Below are positions 1 through 7,031 of a stretch of DNA of 8,518 nt, one piece after another; within the stretch, counting starts at the first letter, position 1; each line of letters starts with the position of its first letter. Source of the DNA: Bacteroidota bacterium. GTDB lineage: Bacteria > Bacteroidota > Ignavibacteria > UBA10030. The notes under the pieces were generated by a model. It ran no database searches, was not told where the DNA came from, and saw only the letters and a program-made list of their open reading frames with translations. The DNA lies in contig JALONE010000023.1 of the NCBI GenBank assembly GCA_025455125.1, positions 1 through 8,518 on the forward strand, read 5' to 3'. The translations under genes were made by a program, and so were the position numbers.

Positions 1-408
1 CAGGACGAGGCCCGCTCCCGCACTGAATGCCAGATCGTGCGCACCGAATTCTCCAAGAACGTTCGAAGATGCGTCCGTCCGCGTCATCGTGCCGTAATCC
101 ATGTAGACAACGCCTGCGGCGAGAAAGAAATTGCGCAGCTGCTGCGCGTAGACGGCATGACCGGAAGCGGCATTGCCCAAGTGCTTGAAGTAGCCCAGGG
201 AGGTCCGGGGTCTATCGATCGTCGTGAGAGATGCCGGATTGTAGAACAACGAGGCGGGGTCATTCGTCATCGAAACGAAACTGCCGCTGAGGGCAGCCGC
301 GCGCGGACCGACATCCCCCTGCAGGAACTCATACACGGAGGTCTGTCCGAGCAGTCTCGGACTGAGGAAAACGCACGCGATCGCAACACCAGTGAGCCAT
401 CGATCCAT
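1..408 (-). CDS. PorV/PorQ-family exported protein, N-terminal part (cut by window edge)
   Basis: The minus strand is open from an ATG at 408 down to base 1 (136 codons, no stop), so only the N-terminal part is present. Residues 1-22 look like a signal peptide: a charged MDR start, a hydrophobic stretch, then a likely cut after LLGQ. The mature start reads TSVYEFLQ, followed by GPRAAALSG (34-42), an acidic turn (ND, 49-50) and FYNPASL (55-61). This pattern, an R-A-A-A-L-x-G strand followed by D-P-A-x-x-x-x-NPA, is characteristic of the PorV/PorQ family of outer-membrane beta-barrel proteins, some of which serve the type IX secretion system of Bacteroidota. The YEFL opening is closer to PorQ than PorV. 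Family membership is fairly secure; a role in type IX secretion is inference, because many lineages carry paralogues of unknown role. The gene is transcribed away from rpmE. No strong Shine-Dalgarno lies close to the ATG; a weak AGGA sits about 18 bases upstream. Confidence 0.75.
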   Translation of the reverse strand, partial: MDRWLTGVAIACVFLSPRLLGQTSVYEFLQGDVGPRAAALSGSFVSMTNDPASLFYNPASLTTIDRPRTSLGYFKHLGNAASGHAVYAQQLRNFFLAAGVVYMDYGTMTRTDASSNVLGEFGAHDLAFSAGAGLVL

Positions 409-454
409 ATGCAGAATTTAGGGAAATCCTGAACGAAATCCAACACGATCTCCT

Positions 455-483
455 TTGCTTCTCTGCGGTTTTCTGGCTATATT
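455..483 (+). promoter_or_regulatory. Predicted sigma70-like promoter of rpmE
   Basis: A -35-like TTGCTT (455-460) and a -10-like TATATT (478-483) are separated by exactly 17 bases. Transcription would begin near 490 and reach the rpmE start at 523, leaving a leader of about 30 bases that contains the Shine-Dalgarno AAAGAGG (508-514). The -10 region also loosely fits the Bacteroidetes TAnnTTTG form, so the sigma-factor type is not settled. It overlaps the -10 of the opposing promoter. Confidence 0.5.
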
Positions 484-509
484 ATCGTGATTGAAGTCAT
501 TTGAACCAA
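481..509 (-). promoter_or_regulatory. Predicted sigma70-like promoter of the PorV/PorQ-family gene
   Basis: Read on the minus strand, TTGGTT (509-504) and GATAAT (486-481) are 17 bases apart, a good fit to -35 and -10 elements. Transcription would start near 474 and leave a leader of about 65 bases before the ATG at 408. The -10 hexamer shares bases 481-483 with the rpmE promoter's -10, so the two promoters are physically interlocked. This is motif inspection only. Confidence 0.45.
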
Positions 510-522
510 AGAGGATTTTGAG

Positions 523-753
523 ATGAAGAAGGGAATTCATCCCGCGTATAAGCGGGCGATCGTCACGTGTGTGTGCGGCAATTCATTCGAGACCCGCTCC
601 ACCACCGGAAACCTGCATGTCGAATTGTGCTCCAGCTGTCATCCGTTCTTCACGGGGAAGCAAAAGCTGGTAGACTCCGCGGGCCGGGTTGAGCGCTTCA
701 ACAAGAAGTACGCGAAGAACAAGGAAGCCGCGGCGACTGCCACGAGCGCATAA
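523..753 (+). CDS. rpmE: 50S ribosomal protein L31, zinc-binding form
   Basis: This 76-residue protein begins MKKGIHP, the classic L31 opening, and carries the zinc ligands of the C+ (type A) form: C16 and C18 (CVCG) and C36 and C39 (CSSC), followed by HPFFTGKQKLVDSAGRVERF, the conserved L31 core. It binds the large ribosomal subunit at the central protuberance and helps bridge the subunits. It is slightly longer than the roughly 70-residue E. coli protein because of a basic, alanine-rich tail (KNKEAAATATSA). The start is fixed by the Shine-Dalgarno AAAGAGG eight bases upstream and by the invariant N-terminus. It appears to be its own transcription unit, with a promoter at 455-483 and a terminator at 772-808. 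Having all four cysteines marks the zinc-containing paralogue; in bacteria with two L31 copies this form is usually the one used when zinc is plentiful. No second copy is visible here. Confidence 0.97.
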   Translation: MKKGIHPAYKRAIVTCVCGNSFETRSTTGNLHVELCSSCHPFFTGKQKLVDSAGRVERFNKKYAKNKEAAATATSA

Positions 754-771
754 CATTGCGAGATGTTTGAG

Positions 772-808
772 AAAAGGCGGAATGTTGGTACACGGACATT
801 CCGCTTTT
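772..808 (+). terminator. Rho-independent-type terminator after rpmE
   Basis: GCGGAATGT (777-785) pairs perfectly with ACATTCCGC (796-804) around a 10-base loop. The stem is extended past a single bulged G (776) by AAAA (772-775) against TTTT (805-808). The run of four T, followed by CGCGTTT, is short, so termination may be partial and allow read-through into the GlmU-family gene. The hairpin starts 18 bases after the rpmE stop. Its A-run/T-run symmetry means it could also work on the opposite strand. Confidence 0.7.
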
Positions 809-859
809 CGCGTTTCTGACCTTGGCTGATCGCTCAGATCGCCCAACACGGAGGGTTGC

Positions 860-2134
860 ATGGCGCAGCACCTGTGTATCTTCGAAGATATCCTCGTTCC
901 TCAATTCCATCCCCTCGTCTATTTCCGACCGGTCTACAACCTTCGATGCGGCATGCTCTCCCTGAAGGAGAAGATCATCCGCAGTTACCCGCGTGCCCGC
1001 GTCTCCATCCATTGCCGTCCGGCGCTTGTGGATTACATGAAATTGCGCAACCCTGCGTTTCTGGTGAATGAGATCCCGGCGGGAGAATGCTTGTTCGTCA
1101 ATGGACGCGTCCTGGCCGATGAACATCTCGCCCGGAAGATTCCCGTTGCGGGCAAGTCGGATGTGGTGTATGTCCATGGAACGCAAGTCGTAGCGGCGCG
1201 CCTGTCCGGCGGGAACCTGCGGCGAATCAAGCGCAATCTCGCGTCGCTCTTCTCCATCTCGGATTTTGACGGCATCCCGACGGAAGAGACGGATGTCGAG
1301 CTTGTTTCGTGGCCATGGGATCTCGTTCATCGGAACGGCGTCCAACTCATGCGGGATTTCGAAACCCATCAGCGTCGGACGAAGGGGAAGGCTGCGGCGA
1401 AACGCAAGTCCTATCCTGGTGTTCACTTGCTCGGCAGAGATCAGATCATCATCGAGGAAGGTGCGACGATCAGGCCGGGGGTGGTGCTCGATGCGGAGAA
1501 TGGTCCGGTCTTCATCGCCAAACACGCTCTGGTCTATCCGAACGCGGCGATCATGGGCCCGGTGATGATCGGTGAGCACTCGACGGTCAAGGTCGCGGCG
1601 CAGATCTATCACAATACGACGATCGGTCCGGTCTGCAAGGTGGGCGGAGAAGTGGAGGAGAGCATCATTCACGGATATTCGAACAAGCAACACGCCGGAT
1701 TCCTCGGGCATTCGTATCTCGGAGCCTGGGTGAATTTGGGAGCGGGGACGAACAACAGCGATCTGAAGAACAACTACGGTACGGTGAAGGTCACCCTCGG
1801 AAGCGAGCAGGTCGACACCGGCTTGCAGTTCGTGGGCCTGACGATGGGGGACCACTCGAAGACGGCGATCAACTCCATGTTCAATACCGGAACGGTCGTC
1901 GGGGTGTGCTGCAACATCTTCGGGTTTGGATTCCCGCCGAAATATGTTCCGTCGTTCTCCTGGGGGGCTGCAGGGGAGACGTTCACCACGTTCGCGATCG
2001 ACCGGGCGATCGACGTCGCACGCCGCGTGATGGCGCGCCGTTCCATTGAATTGACCGCATCGGAAGGAAAGTTGTTCCGAAAGATCTTCGACTTGACCAT
2101 GGAAGAACGCCGCCGCCGCGGCATGCCGAGTTGA
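860..2134 (+). CDS. GlmU-family putative sugar nucleotidyltransferase / acetyltransferase (alternative bacterial GlmU type)
   Basis: This 424-residue protein has two parts. Residues 1 to about 180 form a shortened nucleotidyltransferase-like domain that opens IFEDILVPQFHPLVYFRPV and continues NLRCG, with a WPWDL motif at 151-155. These are hallmarks of the alternative GlmU family known from Bacteroidota and relatives. From about 185 to 380 a left-handed beta-helix of hexapeptide repeats follows (IIIEEGATIRPGVVL, then VYPNAAIMGPVMIG). It includes GHSYLG (283-288) and NLGAGTNNSDLKNNYG, which resemble the acetyltransferase active site of GlmU; H284 is the likely counterpart of the catalytic histidine, though the spacing differs. 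Classical GlmU acetylates glucosamine-1-phosphate and then uridylylates it to UDP-GlcNAc for the cell wall. The classical LAAGxGTRM loop is absent, so the uridylyltransferase activity is inferred from the family, not seen. Start: GGAGGG (850-855) just upstream of the ATG. It is first in a run of six genes; no clear private promoter is visible, so read-through past the rpmE terminator is possible. Confidence 0.88.
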   Translation: MAQHLCIFEDILVPQFHPLVYFRPVYNLRCGMLSLKEKIIRSYPRARVSIHCRPALVDYMKLRNPAFLVNEIPAGECLFVNGRVLADEHLARKIPVAGKSDVVYVHGTQVVAARLSGGNLRRIKRNLASLFSISDFDGIPTEETDVELVSWPWDLVHRNGVQLMRDFETHQRRTKGKAAAKRKSYPGVHLLGRDQIIIEEGATIRPGVVLDAENGPVFIAKHALVYPNAAIMGPVMIGEHSTVKVAAQIYHNTTIGPVCKVGGEVEESIIHGYSNKQHAGFLGHSYLGAWVNLGAGTNNSDLKNNYGTVKVTLGSEQVDTGLQFVGLTMGDHSKTAINSMFNTGTVVGVCCNIFGFGFPPKYVPSFSWGAAGETFTTFAIDRAIDVARRVMARRSIELTASEGKLFRKIFDLTMEERRRRGMPS

Positions 2135-2150
2135 TGTGTCGACCTCTGCT

Positions 2151-3533
2151 ATGAACACACCCGAAGCACCTGCGCCGGCAAACCTTCCCTCGCCCGGGTT
2201 GTACGCCGGACCGCGCGGAACTGCAGTGAAGATCCTCAATCGCGTGGAGCGGACCGACGCCTATCTCGACCGGCTCCTCGACGCCGAGCTCCGTTCGGAC
2301 GAGATGAACGAACTCGACAAGGGATTGATGAACGAGATCGTGACGGGCGTGGTCCGATGGAAGATGCGGCTGGACTGGGTCCTGACGGGATTCTTCCACG
2401 GCAACTTCACGAAGGCCGAGATCAATATCAAGAACGCGCTTCGCGTGGCGCTATACCAGATCCAGTATCTGACCCGAGTCCCGCATTCGGCCGCCGTCAA
2501 CGAGGCGGTCGAGTTCATCAAGCGGCTCCGCGGACAGAAGGTCGGCGACCTCGTCAATGCAGTCCTCCGCAACATCATCCGCAACCTTGACAACATCCGC
2601 TATCCGGACCCCGGAGAGGACCGCATCCGTCACCTGGCCGTCGTCGAATCGCACCCCGTCTGGATGACGCGTCGATGGGTGGATCGGTACGGTTACGAGG
2701 AAACCAAGCGATTGATGGCGGCAAACAACGTGATCCCCGATCTGACGCTGCGCGTCAATCGGCTGAAGATCGAGTTCGACAAGTTCACCGCTCTGCTGGA
2801 CCAGCATCAGGTCGAATACTCCCGCTCGAAGTATATGGAATGCTTCGTCCGCGTTCGCCACATGTCGGGGATCGGCAGTTCGGAGATGTACAAGCAAGGG
2901 TATATCGCCGTGCAGGATGAGAGCGCGGGGCTCCCCGTCAAACTCCTGGACCCCAAACCCGGGGAGCGCGTGATCGATCTCTGTGCCGCTCCCGGCGGGA
3001 AGACGACATTCATCGGAGAATTGCTGATGAACCAAGGGTCGATCGTTGCCGTCGACCGGTATGAATCGCGCCTGAATCTTGTGAAGTCGGCGTGCGAACG
3101 ACTTGGCATCACGAATGTGCAGACCATTGCGGATGACGCAGCGACGATCACGATTCCGCCCGCGGACAAGGTTCTGGTCGATGCTCCGTGCTCGGGATTG
3201 GGCGTGCTTGCGAAGAAGCCGGATGCGAAGTGGACTCGCTCATCGGACGACATCGAGAAGCTCGTGGACCTCCAGGGGCGCATTCTGGACCATGCCGCCG
3301 ATCTCGTCAAGCCCGGTGGCGTGCTTGTCTACAGCACCTGCACGATCGAGCCGGAAGAGAATGTGCTTCTCGTGCAGCGATTCCTCGAACATCATCCGCA
3401 ATTCTGCCTTGATTCTGCATCTGAGTTCGTCTCCTCGGAGTTGATCGCCGCCGATGGAACGGTCCAGACCCTTCCGCATCTGCATGGCATGGACGGATCA
3501 TTCTGCGCCCGGCTTCGCCGAACGATCCCCTGA
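2151..3533 (+). CDS. rsmB: 16S rRNA (cytosine-967-C5)-methyltransferase RsmB
   Basis: Read from the ATG at 2151 the protein has 460 residues, close to the usual length of RsmB. Residues of about 20-145 form the NusB-like RNA-binding domain (GTAVKILNRVE, then PHSAAVNEAVEFIKR and VNAVLRNI). The C-terminal half is a SAM-dependent methyltransferase: motif I DLCAAPGGKT (276-285), motif IV DAPCSGLG with C347, and motif VI YSTCTIEPEEN with the nucleophile C397. Both cysteines expected of an RNA m5C methyltransferase are present. The enzyme methylates C967 of 16S rRNA in E. coli. The start is uncertain. A GTG at 2136, one base after the previous stop, would add five residues (MSTSA), and neither start has a convincing Shine-Dalgarno. 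ATG was preferred because the conserved domain begins well downstream of both. The gap of 16 bases or less to the preceding gene suggests translational coupling. Confidence 0.93.
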   Translation: MNTPEAPAPANLPSPGLYAGPRGTAVKILNRVERTDAYLDRLLDAELRSDEMNELDKGLMNEIVTGVVRWKMRLDWVLTGFFHGNFTKAEINIKNALRVALYQIQYLTRVPHSAAVNEAVEFIKRLRGQKVGDLVNAVLRNIIRNLDNIRYPDPGEDRIRHLAVVESHPVWMTRRWVDRYGYEETKRLMAANNVIPDLTLRVNRLKIEFDKFTALLDQHQVEYSRSKYMECFVRVRHMSGIGSSEMYKQGYIAVQDESAGLPVKLLDPKPGERVIDLCAAPGGKTTFIGELLMNQGSIVAVDRYESRLNLVKSACERLGITNVQTIADDAATITIPPADKVLVDAPCSGLGVLAKKPDAKWTRSSDDIEKLVDLQGRILDHAADLVKPGGVLVYSTCTIEPEENVLLVQRFLEHHPQFCLDSASEFVSSELIAADGTVQTLPHLHGMDGSFCARLRRTIP

Positions 3534-3553
3534 TCACAACGCATGGTGTCCGC

Positions 3554-4576
3554 ATGAACACACCTCGATGGGTCATCCCCGCTTTCCTTGTAACGTTCCT
3601 CTGCTGTTTCTTCCTCCACATGCCTCCGACGGCGGACCAGCTTGTGTCCACCTTTTCCATCGTTGCGGTTGACACCCAGTCGGGAGATGTCGGCGTTGCC
3701 GTTCAGTCGAAGTTTCCGAACGTTCGTCCGGTCGTGCCGTGGGCGGAAGCGGAGGTGGGAGCGATCGCGACACAATCGTTTGCGAATGTCTCCTTCGGTC
3801 CGCGGGGATTGACTCTCATGCGTAACGGTGCCAATGCGGAGGAAACACTGCGGATCCTGATCGGGTCGGATTCTGCGCGCGATTCCCGACAAGTCGGGAT
3901 CGTGGACAGGCAAGGCAAGGCAGCAAGCTGGACCGGAACGGATTGCTTCGATTGGGCGGGGGGAAGAACGGGCGTTGCGGCAGGAGGGAAAGGAACAGTC
4001 ATCGTCGGCAAAGGATTCGCTGCGCAAGGGAACATCCTGGTCGGCGAAGCCACGGTCAACGCGCTTGCCATGACCTTCGAACGGACCGACGGGAGTCTTG
4101 CCGACCGCCTCGTCGCCGCACTTGTTGCAGGAGGGAAAGCCGGGGGCGATCGCCGCGGGGAACAATCGGCGGCGTTGCTCGTCAAGCGGCGGGGGGCAGG
4201 GTACGATGCCTCCACAGACGACTACATCGACATCAGCATCTACGATCATGCAGCGCCGCTGAAGGAATTGGAGCGGCTCTATGCATTGCACAAGCTCTTC
4301 TTCTTCCGCTCAGAAGAAAAGAACCTCATCCCGGTCGACAAAGCCGTTTGCCTTGAGCTCCAAGCCATCATGCAGAACAAGGCCTACAAAGGAGTCGCGT
4401 TCTATTCAGGACCGCTTCACGGCGAATACGATGAGGCGACGAAAAAAGCGTTGGAAGACTTCATGGGGTGGGAGAACTACGATGTACGCATCCGGCACGA
4501 TGACTTGATCGATACAGAAGTGCTTGAAGATATTCGGACGAACTACAGGACCTGGCTTCGGCAGCGGAAGCCATGA
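3554..4576 (+). CDS. Exported DUF1028 (Ntn-hydrolase-like) protein with C-terminal peptidoglycan-binding-like domain
   Basis: This 340-residue protein starts with a hydrophobic segment (residues 6-23, WVIPAFLVTFLCCFF...) typical of a signal peptide, with a possible cut near PPTA-D (27/28). No standard lipobox is seen, although two cysteines lie within the segment. From residue 33 it follows the DUF1028 pattern closely: TFSIVAVD, GVAVQSKFPNVRPVVPWAEA, GAIATQSFANVSFGPRGL, RQVGIVD, AAQGNILVG, GGDRRGEQSAALLV. DUF1028 proteins have a fold related to Ntn-hydrolases, but no substrate is established. Residues of about 245-340 (LKELERLYALHKLFFFR, then YDEATKKALEDFMGWENYDVRI) match the putative peptidoglycan-binding domain commonly joined to DUF1028. 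The signal segment suggests an envelope or periplasmic location, consistent with an amidase- or peptidase-like role on wall material; that is inference. The ATG lies 20 bases after the rsmB stop and has no evident Shine-Dalgarno. Family assignment is strong; function is unknown. Confidence 0.85.
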   Translation: MNTPRWVIPAFLVTFLCCFFLHMPPTADQLVSTFSIVAVDTQSGDVGVAVQSKFPNVRPVVPWAEAEVGAIATQSFANVSFGPRGLTLMRNGANAEETLRILIGSDSARDSRQVGIVDRQGKAASWTGTDCFDWAGGRTGVAAGGKGTVIVGKGFAAQGNILVGEATVNALAMTFERTDGSLADRLVAALVAGGKAGGDRRGEQSAALLVKRRGAGYDASTDDYIDISIYDHAAPLKELERLYALHKLFFFRSEEKNLIPVDKAVCLELQAIMQNKAYKGVAFYSGPLHGEYDEATKKALEDFMGWENYDVRIRHDDLIDTEVLEDIRTNYRTWLRQRKP

Positions 4577-4623
4577 TGAGCATGACGATGAAGAACACGC
4601 TATCAATTCCGTGAGGAGAACCC

Positions 4624-5841
4624 ATGAACGTAAATGAACTGGTGACCGCCGAACTTGCGCGGCTCGAAGAATCCAAGACCTTCAAGTATGAGACCGCGCT
4701 TCAATCCGCTCAAGGCGGAGTGGTCAAGGTCGGCGGGAAAGAGGCGGTGATGCTCGCCTCGAACAACTATCTGGGAATGTCGAATCATCCGGCTGTGAAG
4801 AGGGCCGCCCTTGACGGACTCAAGAAGTATGGGTACGGATTGGCTTCCGTCCGCTTTCTCACCGGAACGCAGACCATACATCTGGAACTCGAGAAGCAGA
4901 TCTCCAAATTCCTGAAGACCGAGGATACGATCCTCTTCTCCTCCTCCTTCGCTGCGAATGTCGCCTTCTTTGCCGCACTGACCAATGAAAAGCTGGGATT
5001 CGAGAATTACCGCGACGTCATCTACAGTGATCGGTTGAATCACGCGAGCATCATCGACGGCCAGCGCCTGTGCCGTCCTGAATCGACCGATAAGAAGATC
5101 TACAACCACTGTGATGTTGCGGACCTCGAGCGGCAGTTGGAGGAAGACAAGACGAAGGCGTATCGGATCCGAATGATCGCGACCGACGGCGTGTTCAGCA
5201 TGGAAGGAGATCTGGCTCCGTTACCGAAGATCGTCGAGCTTGCACGGAACTACAGCGCCTTGCTGTTCGTGGACGATGCCCACGGGATCGGCGTCTGCGG
5301 CAAGACCGGCCGAGGGACTGCAGAACATCATCGTGTGCTCGGATCCATCGACGTCTACTCGGGGACGCTCGGGAAGGCGATCGGCGGCGCTGCTGGTGGA
5401 TTCCTCAGCGGATCGGTGGAATTGATCTCCTACATGCGTCAGAAGGCCCGTCCGTACATCTTTTCCAACTCGCTTCCGCCCGCCATTGTGTGCGCCACGA
5501 TGGAAGCGTTTCGTTTGTTGAACACGGACAAGTCCATCGTCCGTCGCTTGCATGAGAACACCGCATACTTCCGGAAGGAGATCCAGGCGCTCGGCTTCAA
5601 GATCCTGGAGGGGATACATCCTATCGTGCCGGTCATGCTCGGCGAGGCGGCCATCGCGCAGGAGATGAGCACTCAGCTTCTGAAAGCGGGTGTATACATC
5701 AAAGGACTCTGGTACCCGGTGGTTCCGAAAGGGGAAGCGCGGCTGCGCGCGCAGATCTCAGCGGCGCATACGCGAAAAGATCTCGACCGGGCGCTCGAGG
5801 CGTTCGAGAAGGTCGGCAAAAAGATGAAGATCATTTCCTGA
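4624..5841 (+). CDS. kbl: Alpha-oxoamine synthase, probably glycine C-acetyltransferase (2-amino-3-ketobutyrate CoA ligase)
   Basis: This 405-residue PLP enzyme has a complete alpha-oxoamine synthase active site: ASNNYLG near the N-terminus, ASVRFLTGTQ, LNHASIIDG with H140 stacking on PLP, DGVFSMEGD with S192, VDDAHG with D217 and H220, and the Schiff-base lysine K251 in GTLGKAIGG. ASVRFxxGTQ, GTLGKA and RPYIFSNSLPPAIV are closer to Kbl than to BioF, serine palmitoyltransferase or HemA. Kbl interconverts glycine plus acetyl-CoA and 2-amino-3-oxobutyrate, the second step of threonine breakdown. Its usual partner, threonine 3-dehydrogenase, is not in this window, and the context (wall and envelope genes) does not confirm the substrate, so another acyl-CoA or amino acid remains possible. 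The start is well supported by TGAGGAG (4612-4618), five bases before the ATG. It follows the DUF1028 gene by 47 bases and precedes the acyltransferase gene by 29. Confidence 0.83.
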   Translation: MNVNELVTAELARLEESKTFKYETALQSAQGGVVKVGGKEAVMLASNNYLGMSNHPAVKRAALDGLKKYGYGLASVRFLTGTQTIHLELEKQISKFLKTEDTILFSSSFAANVAFFAALTNEKLGFENYRDVIYSDRLNHASIIDGQRLCRPESTDKKIYNHCDVADLERQLEEDKTKAYRIRMIATDGVFSMEGDLAPLPKIVELARNYSALLFVDDAHGIGVCGKTGRGTAEHHRVLGSIDVYSGTLGKAIGGAAGGFLSGSVELISYMRQKARPYIFSNSLPPAIVCATMEAFRLLNTDKSIVRRLHENTAYFRKEIQALGFKILEGIHPIVPVMLGEAAIAQEMSTQLLKAGVYIKGLWYPVVPKGEARLRAQISAAHTRKDLDRALEAFEKVGKKMKIIS

Positions 5842-5870
5842 GTCACGTGCGAGCGGATCGGCGAATCTCC

Positions 5871-7007
5871 ATGGCACCGAAACAACGTCTGGTCTTCCTT
5901 GACCTTCTGCGCGGCTGGGCCGTGATCGTGATGGTTGAAGTGCATGTCTTCAATGCCTTCATTCTCAACACGGTCCGCGAGCAGCCGTGGTTCGAAGTGC
6001 TCAACTACATCAACGGCCTGGTCGCTCCGAGCTTCATTTTCATCTCCGGATTCGTGTTCATGGTTGCGGCTCAGCGGAAGCTGGAGGAGTACCGAACGTA
6101 TGGCGCGACATTCTGGAGGCAGCTCTCGCGGATCGGACTGGTCTGGATCGTCGGGTACTATTTACATCTCCCGTTCTTCTCGCTGCAGCGGACGCTGCAT
6201 GAGGCGACGGAAACGGAGTGGCTCAAGTTCTACCAGGCGGACGTTCTGCATTGCATCGCCCTTGGCCTGCTCATCCTCTTTCTCCTGAGGCTTGCGATCC
6301 GCTCGGACCGAGGATACGCGATGACCATCGGTGCGCTGTGGGCGGTCTTCACGCTCGGGGCGCCGGTGATCTGGGAGACCGACTTCGTGCGGGTGATGCA
6401 TCCATTCTTTGCCGCTTATTTGAACGGACAGCACTATTCGCTCTTCCCTGTCTTTCCTTGGCTCGGATTTATGATGGCCGGCGGATTCTTCGCCGCCCGG
6501 TTCCTGAGTGTGCGCGGCTCGTCACGTGAGACCGATTGGTTTCGGCGGCTCGCGATGGTCGGTGCTGCTTTCATTGTGGGAGGAGCGCTCCTGCGTCAGG
6601 TCCCCCTGGATCTATTGGGGATCTCCGCACACATCCGGGCAAATCCATTCTTCGTGGTTGAACGGTTGGGGATCGTGCTCGTGCTTCTCGCGCTCTGTCG
6701 TTGGTGGGAAGTGCGGTTCTCGACTGAACGCTCCTTCGTGCTCGATGTTGGCAAGGAATCGCTCCTGGTGTATGCAGTTCATCTGCTCGTGATCTACGGA
6801 CAATTCTGGAATGAGCGAAGTCTGGCCTTTCTTGTCGCCCGCTCCTGGTCTCTTCCGGAATGTATCGCCGCAACGGTCGCCCTCGTGGCCGCGATGGTCG
6901 GGCTCGCACGGCTCTGGTCATGGCTCAAGCGCGATCATCCGCCGATGGCCCGTCTCGCCTTCAGCATCACAGCGATCGGAACAACGATCGGATTTCTGAT
7001 TCAGTAG
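5871..7007 (+). CDS. Multi-pass membrane acyltransferase-like protein (DUF1624 / HGSNAT-type or acyltransferase-3-like)
   Basis: Read from the ATG at 5871 this is a 378-residue integral membrane protein with roughly ten hydrophobic segments. It opens RLVFLDLLRGWAVIVMVEVH, placing D11, R14 and H25 at the first membrane helix. The D-x-x-R-G opening followed by a membrane-embedded histidine is shared by the heparan-alpha-glucosaminide acetyltransferase-like (DUF1624) and acyltransferase-3-like families. Other landmarks are APSFIFISGF, ADVLHCIALG (123-132), PVFPWLGFMMAGGFFAARF and, near the C-terminus, KESLLVYAVHLLVIYG. Such proteins move acyl groups across the inner membrane onto sugars or other envelope molecules; the acceptor here is unknown. 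A GTG at 5847 would add eight residues (MRADRRIS) but has no better ribosome site; ATG is preferred because the conserved motif follows at once. No clear Shine-Dalgarno precedes either. It lies 29 bases after kbl and 24 before rmuC, so co-transcription is likely. Confidence 0.75.
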   Translation: MAPKQRLVFLDLLRGWAVIVMVEVHVFNAFILNTVREQPWFEVLNYINGLVAPSFIFISGFVFMVAAQRKLEEYRTYGATFWRQLSRIGLVWIVGYYLHLPFFSLQRTLHEATETEWLKFYQADVLHCIALGLLILFLLRLAIRSDRGYAMTIGALWAVFTLGAPVIWETDFVRVMHPFFAAYLNGQHYSLFPVFPWLGFMMAGGFFAARFLSVRGSSRETDWFRRLAMVGAAFIVGGALLRQVPLDLLGISAHIRANPFFVVERLGIVLVLLALCRWWEVRFSTERSFVLDVGKESLLVYAVHLLVIYGQFWNERSLAFLVARSWSLPECIAATVALVAAMVGLARLWSWLKRDHPPMARLAFSITAIGTTIGFLIQ

Positions 7008-7031
7008 CATCTGTCGGAGGGCTCGAAGATC

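Noticed and set aside
37..432. Plus-strand open frame of 131 codons at the left edge
   Set aside because: The opposite strand encodes a signal peptide and PorV/PorQ-type motifs without interruption to the window edge; the plus frame has no recognisable features.
767..794. Possible promoter for the GlmU-family gene (TTGAGA, 16 bases, TACACG)
   Set aside because: The -10 is poor and the site lies inside the terminator hairpin; not convincing.
698..2239. Long open frame of 513 codons on the minus strand across the GlmU-family gene
   Set aside because: It lies opposite a well-recognised gene, has low-complexity Arg/His/Asp-rich composition and no recognisable motif. Such antisense frames are expected where third positions are G/C-rich.
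3392..4291. Open frame of 299 codons on the minus strand opposite rsmB and the DUF1028 gene
   Set aside because: It spans a gene boundary, has no recognisable domain and has Arg-rich composition typical of an antisense shadow.
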